A stretch of 7,381 bases of DNA, taken from CBDULX01 sp965368175 (GTDB lineage Bacteria; Pseudomonadota; Gammaproteobacteria; SZUA-229). The DNA is taken from positions 1 through 7,381 of the forward strand of contig CBDULX010000154.1 of assembly GCA_965368175.1 (NCBI GenBank), read 5' to 3'. The position numbers and the translations under genes were made by a program. The notes under the pieces are model-generated. The model was given only the letters and a program-made list of their open reading frames with translations, was not told the origin of the DNA and did no database searches. Position 1 is the first letter of the stretch, and every line of letters starts with the position of its first letter. Positions 1 to 6,635 of the stretch are shown here, piece by piece.

Positions 1-3000
1 ATGTGACGGGTCTGGGACGACTGGTTAGTAAGCTTGACTCGACGGATCTCGACATCATCTTCCGGTGATACGCTGATCTCGGTGTGCGCTTCTATCGCAT
101 AATCACGTCGCCGGTATTCTGCGCGAGCCTGCACGAAGATCGCCTCGTAATGATCGGCCTTGCGCAGTGTGGGTTGATGCGCGGTCGACCAGTAACGCCC
201 TGTGTCCTGATCGCGCAGGTAAATAAAGGTGCCCCAGCCATCGCAAGTGGTGTCTTCTCGCCAACGAGTGACGGCCAGCTCGCGCCAGCGGCTGTAACCG
301 CCACCGGCATGGGTGGCCATAACATGGTATCGGCCGTTGGACAGCAGGTGTACTTCAGGTATCGGCGAGTTCGGGTCGCTAAACACGCGCATATTCGAAG
401 CGGCTTCCGTGGTGGGAGGATGTGCCGCGGCACTGACTTCAGCCGCATGCGGGTGAAGGGTAGCCCCCTTCTTCGGCACCCGTTCCTGCAGCAACAATTC
501 CGTCGCCCGTGCCAGAGGGTCAGACATGAATCGCCGCTGCATCGGCCGGTTGAGTAATACATGCTCAAAAGCCAGCAGGCTCATGCCCTGGTGATGCGCC
601 ATGAAATTACGCACGATAGCGTGGTTCTTACCCCGAGGCACCCGGGAGGGGGTGTAATCGACCGACTCGTAAAACCCATAAACCCCGAGAAAACCCTCAA
701 CGGCCAGTGCCTGCAAGTTGCGACACGCTTCCCGCGGCATCACCATCAGTGCCAGTGCACTGGCGTAAGGCGCAATGACCAGATCGTCCCCCAGGCCCCG
801 CTTGAAGCCCAGCCCGGGAACACCAAATGCCCTATATTGATAAACCTGGTTCATATCGGTGGCGTTATAACAGGACTCTGAAATCCCCCAGGGCACATCG
901 CGCTGACGACCGTATTCGATCTGCCGCTTTACCGCAGCCTTGCAGGTCTGCTGTAACAATGTGTTCGGGTAGCTCGGCATAATGAGCTGCGGCATGAGGT
1001 ACTCGAACATCGAGCCGCTCCAGGAAATCAGGCTCACATCGCCGCCGTGACTGGTGAGCAGACGACCAAGTGCAAACCAGTGCTTCTGGGGCACCTGCCC
1101 CTGGGCGATAAGCAGGAAACTGGCCAGTCGTGCTTCCGATGCCAGCAGGTCATAACAGGAGGGATCACGGCGTCGTTCACCGACGTCGTAACCGATGGTT
1201 AGCAGGTTGCTCGATTTATCGTAAAGAAATTCAAAATCCATCAGCGCCAGTTCGCGACAACGATCGATCAAATTATCGATGATTCTGAGTCTTTCCACTG
1301 CGCCTTTATAACGGGACGCTGTCGAGGCGGTTAGCGCCGCTGAGGATGGTGCTTCACTGTCAACAGCAGGTCCTCTGGCCAGCTCAGCCAGTGTCGGTAT
1401 ATTGCTGAAGTGCTCGGGTTCGGGCACCAGGAATCGAATGTCCTCCAGAAGAGCCCTGCATTGTCGGTCAAATGCCTGGGCCCAGTAATACAGCTCGCCA
1501 TCGATATCACTATCCGGCGGCAACCATGCCACCAGTGCTTCGCTATTTTGTTGAATCTCATCCAGCGTAATATCGACGGCAGCCAGCGTCTGTAACTGTG
1601 TGTTTGTCGCACTTTCAGGCCGAGTGAGTGAGTGCAGTTTGTCCTGCAGGATTTTGACCTTCTTCGCCAGATCCGGAGCAGGTATGGTGGGTACCTGTTC
1701 GGCCAGCACCTGCAAGGTATCCTGTAGTCCCTGAAACGCATTTGAAGATAGTACAGGCTGGTGCTTCAACTCAGCCAGACCCGCCTGCAGGGTGAGCAGG
1801 CTGCCGGCCAGATTGCCACTGTCCACCGAAGAGACATATTGCGGACGAAGCGGTAGCAGTGTGCGTGTGTCGTACCAGTTGTAAAAATGACCACGGTAGC
1901 GTTCAAGCTTTTCCATGCTGGCCAGTGTGTTCTCGGTAAGCTGCAACAATTCACCGGCAGAAATATATCCAAAATCACAGGCAGTCAGGTTAGTCAGCAG
2001 CGACATGCCCATGTTGGTGGGCGAAGTACGGGAGGCGATGGTTGGCGCTGGATGTTCCTGGAAATTATCAGGCGGCAGCCAGTTATCCTGCGGGCTGACA
2101 AAGTCGGCAAAGAATCGCCAGGTTCGCCGGGCCGCCCCTCTCAGAAATAAACGTTGCGCATCGCTGATGTTCGGCACGGCAGATACCAGCGGTTTGCTGA
2201 TCCACCAGCCGACGATGGGGGACACCAGCCAGAGCACCAGCACGGGTACCCAGAACATCCACTCCTGTGCGCGGGTTTGCCACAGCACATAAGCCAGTAT
2301 TAGCGCCAGAGTCGGCGCAAACCACATCTCTATAATGAAACCGGCCAGGCTACGACGTGCGTTACGCTTTGTGTAAGCGGGCAGTTGCCAGAGCAACAAT
2401 CCACGTCGGGTAAACATCATCCGCACAGCCGAACCCAGGATGGCATCCAGGTAAACCAGGGTATCGTAGGGCAACAGGACCAGGGTCAGCAAATCGAGCA
2501 TGACTGGGCGACCCGTGGATTTAGCGGTCAGGATCAGGTGCACCAGCCAGTCGCGTTCCGCAGGCTTGCGGATGAACCCGGCCAGAGCGCCCAGCAAACT
2601 GGGTAAAAACACCACCGCCAGCACCAGCAGGGTCCATAACCATGCCGTGCCAGGCACCAGTAGCCAGCCACCGATCAGCAGTGCCAGCAGTGACGGCGAC
2701 ACCAGGCTTCGTCGCAGGTTGTCGATGATTTTCCACACCGATAGTGCGCTGAGTGGGTTTGTTTGCCGCTTCGGCTTCGAGCCTTCTGAACCGGGCGGTC
2801 CGGGTACACGGGGCAGTAACCAGCCCAGCAGCTGCCAGTCGCCACGTATCCACCTGTGTCGCCGACTGGCTTCTATATTGTAACTGTCCGGATGCTCTTC
2901 AATGAGGTCGACATCGGTCACCAGTGCCGAACGTGCATAGCCGCTTTCCAGTAAGTCGTGGCTGAGAATCAGGTTTTCCGGAAAGCGCCCATCGACAGCC

Positions 3001-5168
3001 TGACGAAAAGCGTCCACATCGTAGATGCCCTTACCGACAAACGACCCCTCGCCGAAAATATCCTGATACACATCGGATACCTCACGGGTGTAAGGATCTA
3101 TACCCGACTCACCCGCGAACAGTTTGGAGAATCGCGACTGGCCGGCACTGCTAAGGCTGATTGAAGTCCTTGGTTGCAGGATGGCGTAGCCTTCGACGAT
3201 GCGCCCCCTGCGTGCATCGTACACCGGCCGATTAAGGGGGTGCGCCATGGTGGCTATGAGTGTGCGTGCCGCTTCGCGGGGCAGCTGGGTATCGGTATCC
3301 AGGGTGATGACATACTTGATCGAAGTGAGGATGGATGCATCACCCACAATATCTGAAAACGCCGTTTTTGCTTCTCCCCTCAGTAAGGCATTGAATTGCT
3401 CCAGCTTGCCACGCTTGCGCTCATAGCCCATCCATACGCGTTCGATGGGATTCCACAGCCGAGGTCGGTGAAACAGATAGAAGATGCACGGGCGGTCTTC
3501 GCTGTAGCTCGCATTGAGCGCCTGTACAGCTTCTCGCGCCTGGGCCAGCAAAGCCTCATCCTCTGGCATAGTTTGCTCAGGCGCGTCAGGAAAATCCGTC
3601 AGCAGGGCAAAAAACAGATTAGCATCACGATTACCGAGGTAGCGTATTTCCAGGGCTTCGAGAAGATGATCAATATCCTGCGGTTTGCTCAGCAAAGTGG
3701 GGACTACCACCATGGTGCGGTGCAGTAATGGAATGCCACTGGAAAAATCCAGTCGCGGCAAGGCGCGAGGCGGCATGATTAGTGTGACCAGCAGGTTCAC
3801 CAATGGCACAGCCAGTGCCGATATGCCGATGATACCGGTCACTGCAAAATACCAGTATCGCCAGTCGCCCGGCCTGAATCCACCGAAAGAAAAAAGCACG
3901 GCCGAGGTGACCAGCGCGATCAACAACAGAATGGGGGTGAGGTATAGAAACAGGCGGAAATGCTGGCTCGCTTTGCTGCATTGTAATTTCAACGACAAAC
4001 GGCAGCCGACCACACGTCCCAGCATGTGCCTTCCCTGATCAACCAGATAGAATCCGACATGGGCACTGCGATGGCTGCTACCCAGTTGCTCGGCAGCCAT
4101 CTGCGCCAGAACAATAGCTTCGCGCGCTACTTCCAGCTCGGTGCGCGAACTGCTCCTGGCTATGTCTTCTATGACATGGCGGTAACGGTCGCGAGTAGCG
4201 AAATCCTGGCTGATGTACATCCCTGCGGGGTCTTGAAACAAAGTATGTTCGACCACACTGAGCGACTCGACGTAACCTCTCCAGTCCGTTGCGCCGATGA
4301 AACGCAGACTGCTGACACTGTTGGCGATGGATATCTGGTTGGTCGCAGCCGTCCGCGCAGCCACTTCCGACAACTGGGTGGCGGTTACCCCCTGTTCGAG
4401 CAGTTTTTGCTCGACCCAGGTTTGAACGAAGGCCATAGCCGACCCCTGGGCCTGAAGTCTGGCGTAAAATTCCTCCACGAACGGCGCGGTCAGAGGTACA
4501 TCGGCATTGGCAAACTCGGCCAGCAACTGGATAAGCTGTTTCGGTTCCCTTTCGGCCGTTGCCAGCATACGTTCTGCCCAGCTGATCGCCGCATCGCGCT
4601 CCTCGCGGCGAAGGGCGATACGCATAGCTACCCGACGCAGGTTTTCCAGCAGCGCCAGCTGCAACATAATCGGGAATGCCCACAATTCACCCAGCTTTAA
4701 TGGCTCGACGGACTGGTAAGCGGTAATAAACTGGGTGGCATTGTCACTATCGACTCGACCGTCCATGTGAGAGATCAATTCCAGTGCCAGGTCGTAAATA
4801 CGGGGGAAACCGGCTGACAGACCATTAGACAGTCGAGGCAACTGTCGGCTGTAGCCACGCGGCAGATGCCGACGTGCCAGGACAATCTGCTGCTCGATGA
4901 GATAGAAATTGTCGAGCAACCAGGCCTCTGCCGGTACCAGCCGCTGACCCGGAGTAGCCGCGGCTGTCACCACATCATAGGCTGCCAGCAAAACGCGCTC
5001 ATTATCCGCCAGCCGTGGTAACAACCTGTCTGGACCTGAGCGTGGATCAATTTTATGCTGTCCGGCCAGGCTTACTGCGTGACGCTTAAGCTGCTCGATG
5101 CTGAATAGCTCTGAGCGTAGTAACTCGGTATCCTGGTCTTTATGCAGCGCATTTCGTTTGCGCGACAA
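1..5168 (-). CDS. ndvB: Cyclic beta-1,2-glucan synthase, C-terminus cut by window edge
   Basis: Inner-membrane enzyme that polymerises glucose from UDP-glucose into beta-1,2-glucan, cyclises it and trims it by phosphorolysis; the product is an osmoregulated periplasmic glucan. One open frame gives 1722 codons from a TTG at 5168 and exits the left edge. Numbering from that TTG: N-terminal helical region with EAWLLDNFYLIE (81-92) and DFATRDRYR (322-330); membrane segments about 404-426 and 440-465; GT84-type core with LDTDTQLP (DxD at 624-626) and RHRW (770-773) before RGDWQ; further membrane segments about 827-864, 945-963 and 972-990; glycoamylase-like cyclization domain (GH189 in recent work) with NWYDT (1097-1101), VDSGNL (1115-1120), SGSMFEYL (1384-1391), WGISES (1427-1432) and MAHHQGMSLL (1523-1532); then the GH94 N-terminal sandwich around 1608-1722. 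E1389 and E1431 are candidate catalytic acids, by inference. Known homologues have about 2,800 residues, so the phosphorylase catalytic domain lies outside. The exact start is uncertain: an ATA at 5192 or ATT at 5189 lies nearer the Shine-Dalgarno site. Confidence 0.95.
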   Translation of the reverse strand, partial: MSRKRNALHKDQDTELLRSELFSIEQLKRHAVSLAGQHKIDPRSGPDRLLPRLADNERVLLAAYDVVTAAATPGQRLVPAEAWLLDNFYLIEQQIVLARRHLPRGYSRQLPRLSNGLSAGFPRIYDLALELISHMDGRVDSDNATQFITAYQSVEPLKLGELWAFPIMLQLALLENLRRVAMRIALRREERDAAISWAERMLATAEREPKQLIQLLAEFANADVPLTAPFVEEFYARLQAQGSAMAFVQTWVEQKLLEQGVTATQLSEVAARTAATNQISIANSVSSLRFIGATDWRGYVESLSVVEHTLFQDPAGMYISQDFATRDRYRHVIEDIARSSSRTELEVAREAIVLAQMAAEQLGSSHRSAHVGFYLVDQGRHMLGRVVGCRLSLKLQCSKASQHFRLFLYLTPILLLIALVTSAVLFSFGGFRPGDWRYWYFAVTGIIGISALAVPLVNLLVTLIMPPRALPRLDFSSGIPLLHRTMVVVPTLLSKPQDIDHLLEALEIRYLGNRDANLFFALLTDFPDAPEQTMPEDEALLAQAREAVQALNASYSEDRPCIFYLFHRPRLWNPIERVWMGYERKRGKLEQFNALLRGEAKTAFSDIVGDASILTSIKYVITLDTDTQLPREAARTLIATMAHPLNRPVYDARRGRIVEGYAILQPRTSISLSSAGQSRFSKLFAGESGIDPYTREVSDVYQDIFGEGSFVGKGIYDVDAFRQAVDGRFPENLILSHDLLESGYARSALVTDVDLIEEHPDSYNIEASRRHRWIRGDWQLLGWLLPRVPGPPGSEGSKPKRQTNPLSALSVWKIIDNLRRSLVSPSLLALLIGGWLLVPGTAWLWTLLVLAVVFLPSLLGALAGFIRKPAERDWLVHLILTAKSTGRPVMLDLLTLVLLPYDTLVYLDAILGSAVRMMFTRRGLLLWQLPAYTKRNARRSLAGFIIEMWFAPTLALILAYVLWQTRAQEWMFWVPVLVLWLVSPIVGWWISKPLVSAVPNISDAQRLFLRGAARRTWRFFADFVSPQDNWLPPDNFQEHPAPTIASRTSPTNMGMSLLTNLTACDFGYISAGELLQLTENTLASMEKLERYRGHFYNWYDTRTLLPLRPQYVSSVDSGNLAGSLLTLQAGLAELKHQPVLSSNAFQGLQDTLQVLAEQVPTIPAPDLAKKVKILQDKLHSLTRPESATNTQLQTLAAVDITLDEIQQNSEALVAWLPPDSDIDGELYYWAQAFDRQCRALLEDIRFLVPEPEHFSNIPTLAELARGPAVDSEAPSSAALTASTASRYKGAVERLRIIDNLIDRCRELALMDFEFLYDKSSNLLTIGYDVGERRRDPSCYDLLASEARLASFLLIAQGQVPQKHWFALGRLLTSHGGDVSLISWSGSMFEYLMPQLIMPSYPNTLLQQTCKAAVKRQIEYGRQRDVPWGISESCYNATDMNQVYQYRAFGVPGLGFKRGLGDDLVIAPYASALALMVMPREACRNLQALAVEGFLGVYGFYESVDYTPSRVPRGKNHAIVRNFMAHHQGMSLLAFEHVLLNRPMQRRFMSDPLARATELLLQERVPKKGATLHPHAAEVSAAAHPPTTEAASNMRVFSDPNSPIPEVHLLSNGRYHVMATHAGGGYSRWRELAVTRWREDTTCDGWGTFIYLRDQDTGRYWSTAHQPTLRKADHYEAIFVQARAEYRRRDYAIEAHTEISVSPEDDVEIRRVKLTNQSSQTRH

Positions 5169-5198
5169 AAATCCAAAGCCTTTGATAATTATGACAAT

Positions 5199-5204
5199 CT
5201 CCTT
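5199..5204 (-). promoter_or_regulatory. Shine-Dalgarno AAGGAG of the glucan synthase
   Basis: On the minus strand AAGGAG reads from 5204 to 5199 and is in the right place for ribosome binding. The next in-frame codons are ATT, GTC, ATA, ATT, ATC, AAA, GGC, TTT, GGA, TTT, TTG. The ATA at 5192 follows at 6 nt and the second ATT (5189) at 9 nt, both normal spacings. The only ordinary start codon, TTG at 5168, is 30 nt away and has only a weak GGA (5174-5172) in front. The frame stays open upstream to a TAA at 5312-5310 without any ATG, GTG or TTG, so this site decides where translation most likely begins. Confidence 0.6.
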
Positions 5205-5230
5205 GTTCGAACTCGGGACAGTCAGCGCAG

Positions 5231-5250
5231 CACAGGCCTTAAAACCTGTG
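5231..5250. repeat. Short inverted repeat before the glucan synthase start
   Basis: CACAGG (5231-5236) and CCTGTG (5245-5250) are perfect 6-bp complements around an 8-nt spacer. In the minus-strand transcript this would form a small hairpin about 26 nt upstream of the AAGGAG ribosome site. It could be an operator half-site pair, a leader hairpin or chance; the arms are short. Confidence 0.25.
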
Positions 5251-5367
5251 TTTGCCGAAAACTCATACCTTTTAGCGCCATCAGCCAGTAACCAGGCGAT
5301 CGTACCCTGTTACGCAATTTTGACAGGTATTGAGAACATCAAGGTAAAAAACAGGCAGTAGCTGTAG

Positions 5368-5400
5368 AAGTTTTTGTTCCTGAAATTCAGGACAAAGCTT
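5368..5400. repeat. Long imperfect dyad upstream of the glucan synthase
   Basis: The core TCCTGAA (5378-5384), A, TTCAGGA (5386-5392) is a perfect 7-bp inverted repeat about one base. Allowing T5378 to bulge, the arms extend to TTTGT (5373-5377) against ACAAA (5392-5396), giving 11 paired positions, and the flanks AAG (5368-5370) and CTT (5398-5400) mirror each other as well. The one-base centre suits a dimeric DNA-binding protein better than an RNA hairpin. It lies about 200 bp upstream of the glucan synthase start and about 90 bp past the end of the small lysine-rich gene. No regulator is identified. Confidence 0.4.
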
Positions 5401-5411
5401 TACCGTCTGCC

Positions 5412-5448
5412 TAAATGACTCCTCGCCGTACAGGCCTAAAGTCGTTTA
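5412..5448. repeat. Stem-loop-like inverted repeat between the two leftward genes
   Basis: TAAATGACT (5412-5420) pairs with AGTCGTTTA (5440-5448) over nine positions, with one G-U in the plus-sense RNA. Inside, GCC (5425-5427) faces GGC (5433-5435) around a five-base loop. A run of seven T begins a few bases later on the plus strand (5455-5461), but seven bases separate it from the stem and no convincing plus-strand gene ends here. It is therefore not called a terminator. It may be a leader structure or a protein site for the leftward genes. Confidence 0.25.
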
Positions 5449-5489
5449 ACAGCGTTTTTTTAAAACATGGTCAAATTTAACGCGTCATG

Positions 5490-5615
5490 TCAATGATCAA
5501 AAAGACCATTGGACTCTTTTGACTCCTTCTTCAATTTCTTTGCTGCTTTCTTTTCTTTTGGCGTCATAGCCGATTTTTTCTTAGCCTCTTTATTGGTTTT
5601 CTGTTCTTTGCTCAT
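5490..5615 (-). CDS. Small lysine-rich basic protein, 41 residues
   Basis: The minus-strand ATG at 5615 opens a frame of 41 codons ending in TGA at 5492-5490. The protein begins MSKEQKTNKEAKKKSAMTPK and ends with KESNGLFDH. Fourteen of 41 residues are lysine and five are glutamate; the only aromatic residue other than the final histidine is one phenylalanine near the end. There is no signal peptide or membrane segment, and the middle (TPKEKKAAKKLKKE, 18-31) should be a highly charged helix. A GAG at 5624-5622 stands six bases before the ATG as a weak ribosome site. Short lysine-rich proteins of this style are common in bacterial genomes but mostly uncharacterised; binding to nucleic acid or ribosomes is only a guess from the charge. 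It lies 320 bp upstream of the glucan synthase in the same direction, so the two could share a transcript, but the gap holds several dyads. The coherent, low-complexity protein-like composition in an AT-rich intergenic stretch is the main reason for the call. Confidence 0.6.
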   Translation of the reverse strand: MSKEQKTNKEAKKKSAMTPKEKKAAKKLKKESKESNGLFDH

Positions 5616-5639
5616 GATTTTCTCACTTAATAAACGATG

Positions 5640-5651
5640 TTGAATATTCAA
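5640..5651. repeat. Perfect 12-bp palindrome upstream of the lysine-rich gene
   Basis: TTGAATATTCAA reads the same on both strands. Its nearest edge is 24 bp upstream of the ATG of the small leftward gene, within its expected promoter or leader. It could be an operator for a dimeric regulator, though AT-rich palindromes of this length also arise by chance. Confidence 0.3.
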
Positions 5652-5831
5652 GTCACCGTAACAGCCAATGCACTTGAACCTGCCGATAATGTCCTGATGA
5701 TACTTTTACATGATACTGAATATCGAGGGGTAGTAGTCCATCCTTTAAGGATCATGGAATACCCTTCGATCCGGCATGAAAAATGCCGAAGATTGATGAT
5801 AGTATATTTTACCGATTCTACCATAGATTAA

Positions 5832-5856
5832 TGATTTAATTCATAGCATTAAATCA
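5832..5856. repeat. Perfect 9-bp inverted repeat in the divergent region
   Basis: TGATTTAAT (5832-5840) and ATTAAATCA (5848-5856) are exact complements around the spacer TCATAGC. The arms are AT-rich. On the plus strand they are followed by A-rich, not T-rich, sequence, and on the minus strand the T run comes before the hairpin, so it does not look like an intrinsic terminator in either direction. An operator-like site between the divergent genes is the more natural reading; no binding protein can be named. Confidence 0.35.
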
Positions 5857-6004
5857 CTGTAAAAAAGAAAAATCGGATCAATCAGGGTAGAATCAGTCTG
5901 CTTCCATTAATCTGTTGGCCTCACCAAACAGGCCAGGCTACGTCGTGTTATCCTTGCTCCAGGTCTAAGCAACCCCCAGACATTATTAACTAACAGGCCT
6001 CATT

Positions 6005-6478
6005 GTGAAAAGAATTGCAATTTTTGTCGATGTACAAAACATCTATTACACCACTCGCGAGGCATATAGTCGCCAGTTCAATTACCAGAAACTTTGGCAA
6101 CGAATAAGTTCTGAAGGCGAGATCATTTCTGCAACCGCTTATGCTATTCATCGAAGTGACGACAAACAACTTAAATTCCAGAACGCCCTCAGGAAAATCG
6201 GTTTTACTATAAAACTCAAACCCTATATTCAACGCAGTGATGGTTCAGCAAAAGGTGACTGGGACGTTGGCATAACCATCGATATAATGGAAGCGGCAAA
6301 AGACATTGATACCGTTGTTTTACTATCCGGTGATGGAGACTTCGACCTGTTACTGGAAAAAATCAGAAAGGATTACGCCGTCAGTGCTGAAGTCTATGGC
6401 GTGCCAGCACTCACCGCTAACTCGCTAATTAATTCCGCCAGCATATATCATCGTATTGAAGAAGACTTATTGCTATGA
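6005..6478 (+). CDS. LabA/DUF88-type NYN-domain protein, putative ribonuclease
   Basis: A 157-residue single-domain protein of the NYN (N4BP1, YacP-like nuclease) branch of the PIN-like fold, close to the LabA/DUF88 group. Family landmarks are all present: strand 1 ending in IAIFVDVQNIYY (4-15) with D9 and N12; KGDWDVGITIDIMEAA (83-98) with D85 and D87; and VVLLSGDGDFDLLLEKIR (104-121) with D110, D112 and D114; then VYGV (130-133) and a C-terminal NSASIYHRIEED. These acidic residues form the presumed metal site, so the active centre looks intact. It is cytoplasmic, with no signal or membrane segment. Proteins of this group are thought to be RNases from fold similarity; cyanobacterial LabA acts in circadian output, but that role cannot be carried over. 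The start is GTG at 6005 with a modest AGG (5995-5997) seven bases upstream. It is the first gene of the rightward side; the substrate is unknown. Confidence 0.9.
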   Translation: MKRIAIFVDVQNIYYTTREAYSRQFNYQKLWQRISSEGEIISATAYAIHRSDDKQLKFQNALRKIGFTIKLKPYIQRSDGSAKGDWDVGITIDIMEAAKDIDTVVLLSGDGDFDLLLEKIRKDYAVSAEVYGVPALTANSLINSASIYHRIEEDLLL

Positions 6479-6635
6479 GCAGCATTAATCATAGGGTGAA
6501 GAGCCGAATATTCTTGCTTCTCTAGGACAACTAGCGTAGTGTAGCTTGATATTTTACCTCCTTTTCCCCTGCATAATTCTTAACACCTTGTGTAATCGGA
6601 AAGCCCCTCTCCATTAAACGTCATCTGGACACAAT

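Larger units (their letters stand above)
5616..6004. other. Divergent intergenic region, 389 bp
   Basis: This AT-rich stretch separates the leftward pair (lysine-rich protein, glucan synthase) from the rightward pair, so it should contain promoters for both directions. I found no -35/-10 pair good enough to report. It holds a 12-bp palindrome (5640-5651), a small hairpin CGGCAT/ATGCCG near 5771-5788, a 9-bp inverted repeat (5832-5856) and a 6-bp TGGCCT/AGGCCA repeat near 5917-5936. A plus-strand open frame at 5637-5831 (64 codons) has no ribosome site and a composition without recognisable family character, so it is not called as a gene. Confidence 0.5.

Noticed and set aside
84..557. Plus-strand open frame opposite the glucan synthase
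   Set aside because: It is antisense to the conserved GH94 N-terminal sandwich and MAHHQGM region, and its protein has no family character.
4078..4683. Minus-strand open frame of 201 codons in another frame
   Set aside because: It overlaps the same region in a shifted frame; the conserved motifs DFATRDRYR and EAWLLDN belong to the main frame on both sides, so there is no frameshift.
4026..4700. Plus-strand open frame of 224 codons
   Set aside because: It lies antisense to the well-conserved N-terminal region of the glucan synthase; long open frames on the reverse strand are expected in GC-rich genes.
5222..5266. Fourteen-codon leader reading frame (MSFRQTQVLRPVLR) upstream of the glucan synthase
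   Set aside because: AAAAGG is only one base from its ATG, too close for a ribosome site, and the peptide lacks the runs of one amino acid typical of attenuation leaders.
5098..5361. Plus-strand open frame of 87 codons across the glucan synthase start
   Set aside because: It overlaps the synthase N-terminus and its ribosome site, has no ribosome site of its own and resembles no known family.
5637..5831. Plus-strand open frame of 64 codons in the divergent region
   Set aside because: No ribosome site before the ATG at 5637 or the internal ATG at 5697, and no recognisable motif. It would need conservation data to be believed.
5931..5947. GGCCAGGCTACGTCGTG resembling positions about 2344-2360 within the glucan synthase
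   Set aside because: A single short near-match in 7 kb is within reach of chance, with no similarity on either side.
6554..6565. ACCTCCTTTT resembling the 3' end of 16S rRNA
   Set aside because: Only about nine bases match and there is no rRNA sequence before it. On the minus strand it reads as a ribosome site, but no start codon with an open frame follows.
6546..6577. Possible promoter TTGATA ... CATAAT before the methyltransferase
   Set aside because: The spacing between the boxes is 20 bases, too long for a standard sigma-70 promoter, and the TG preceding the -10 is not at the extended -10 position.
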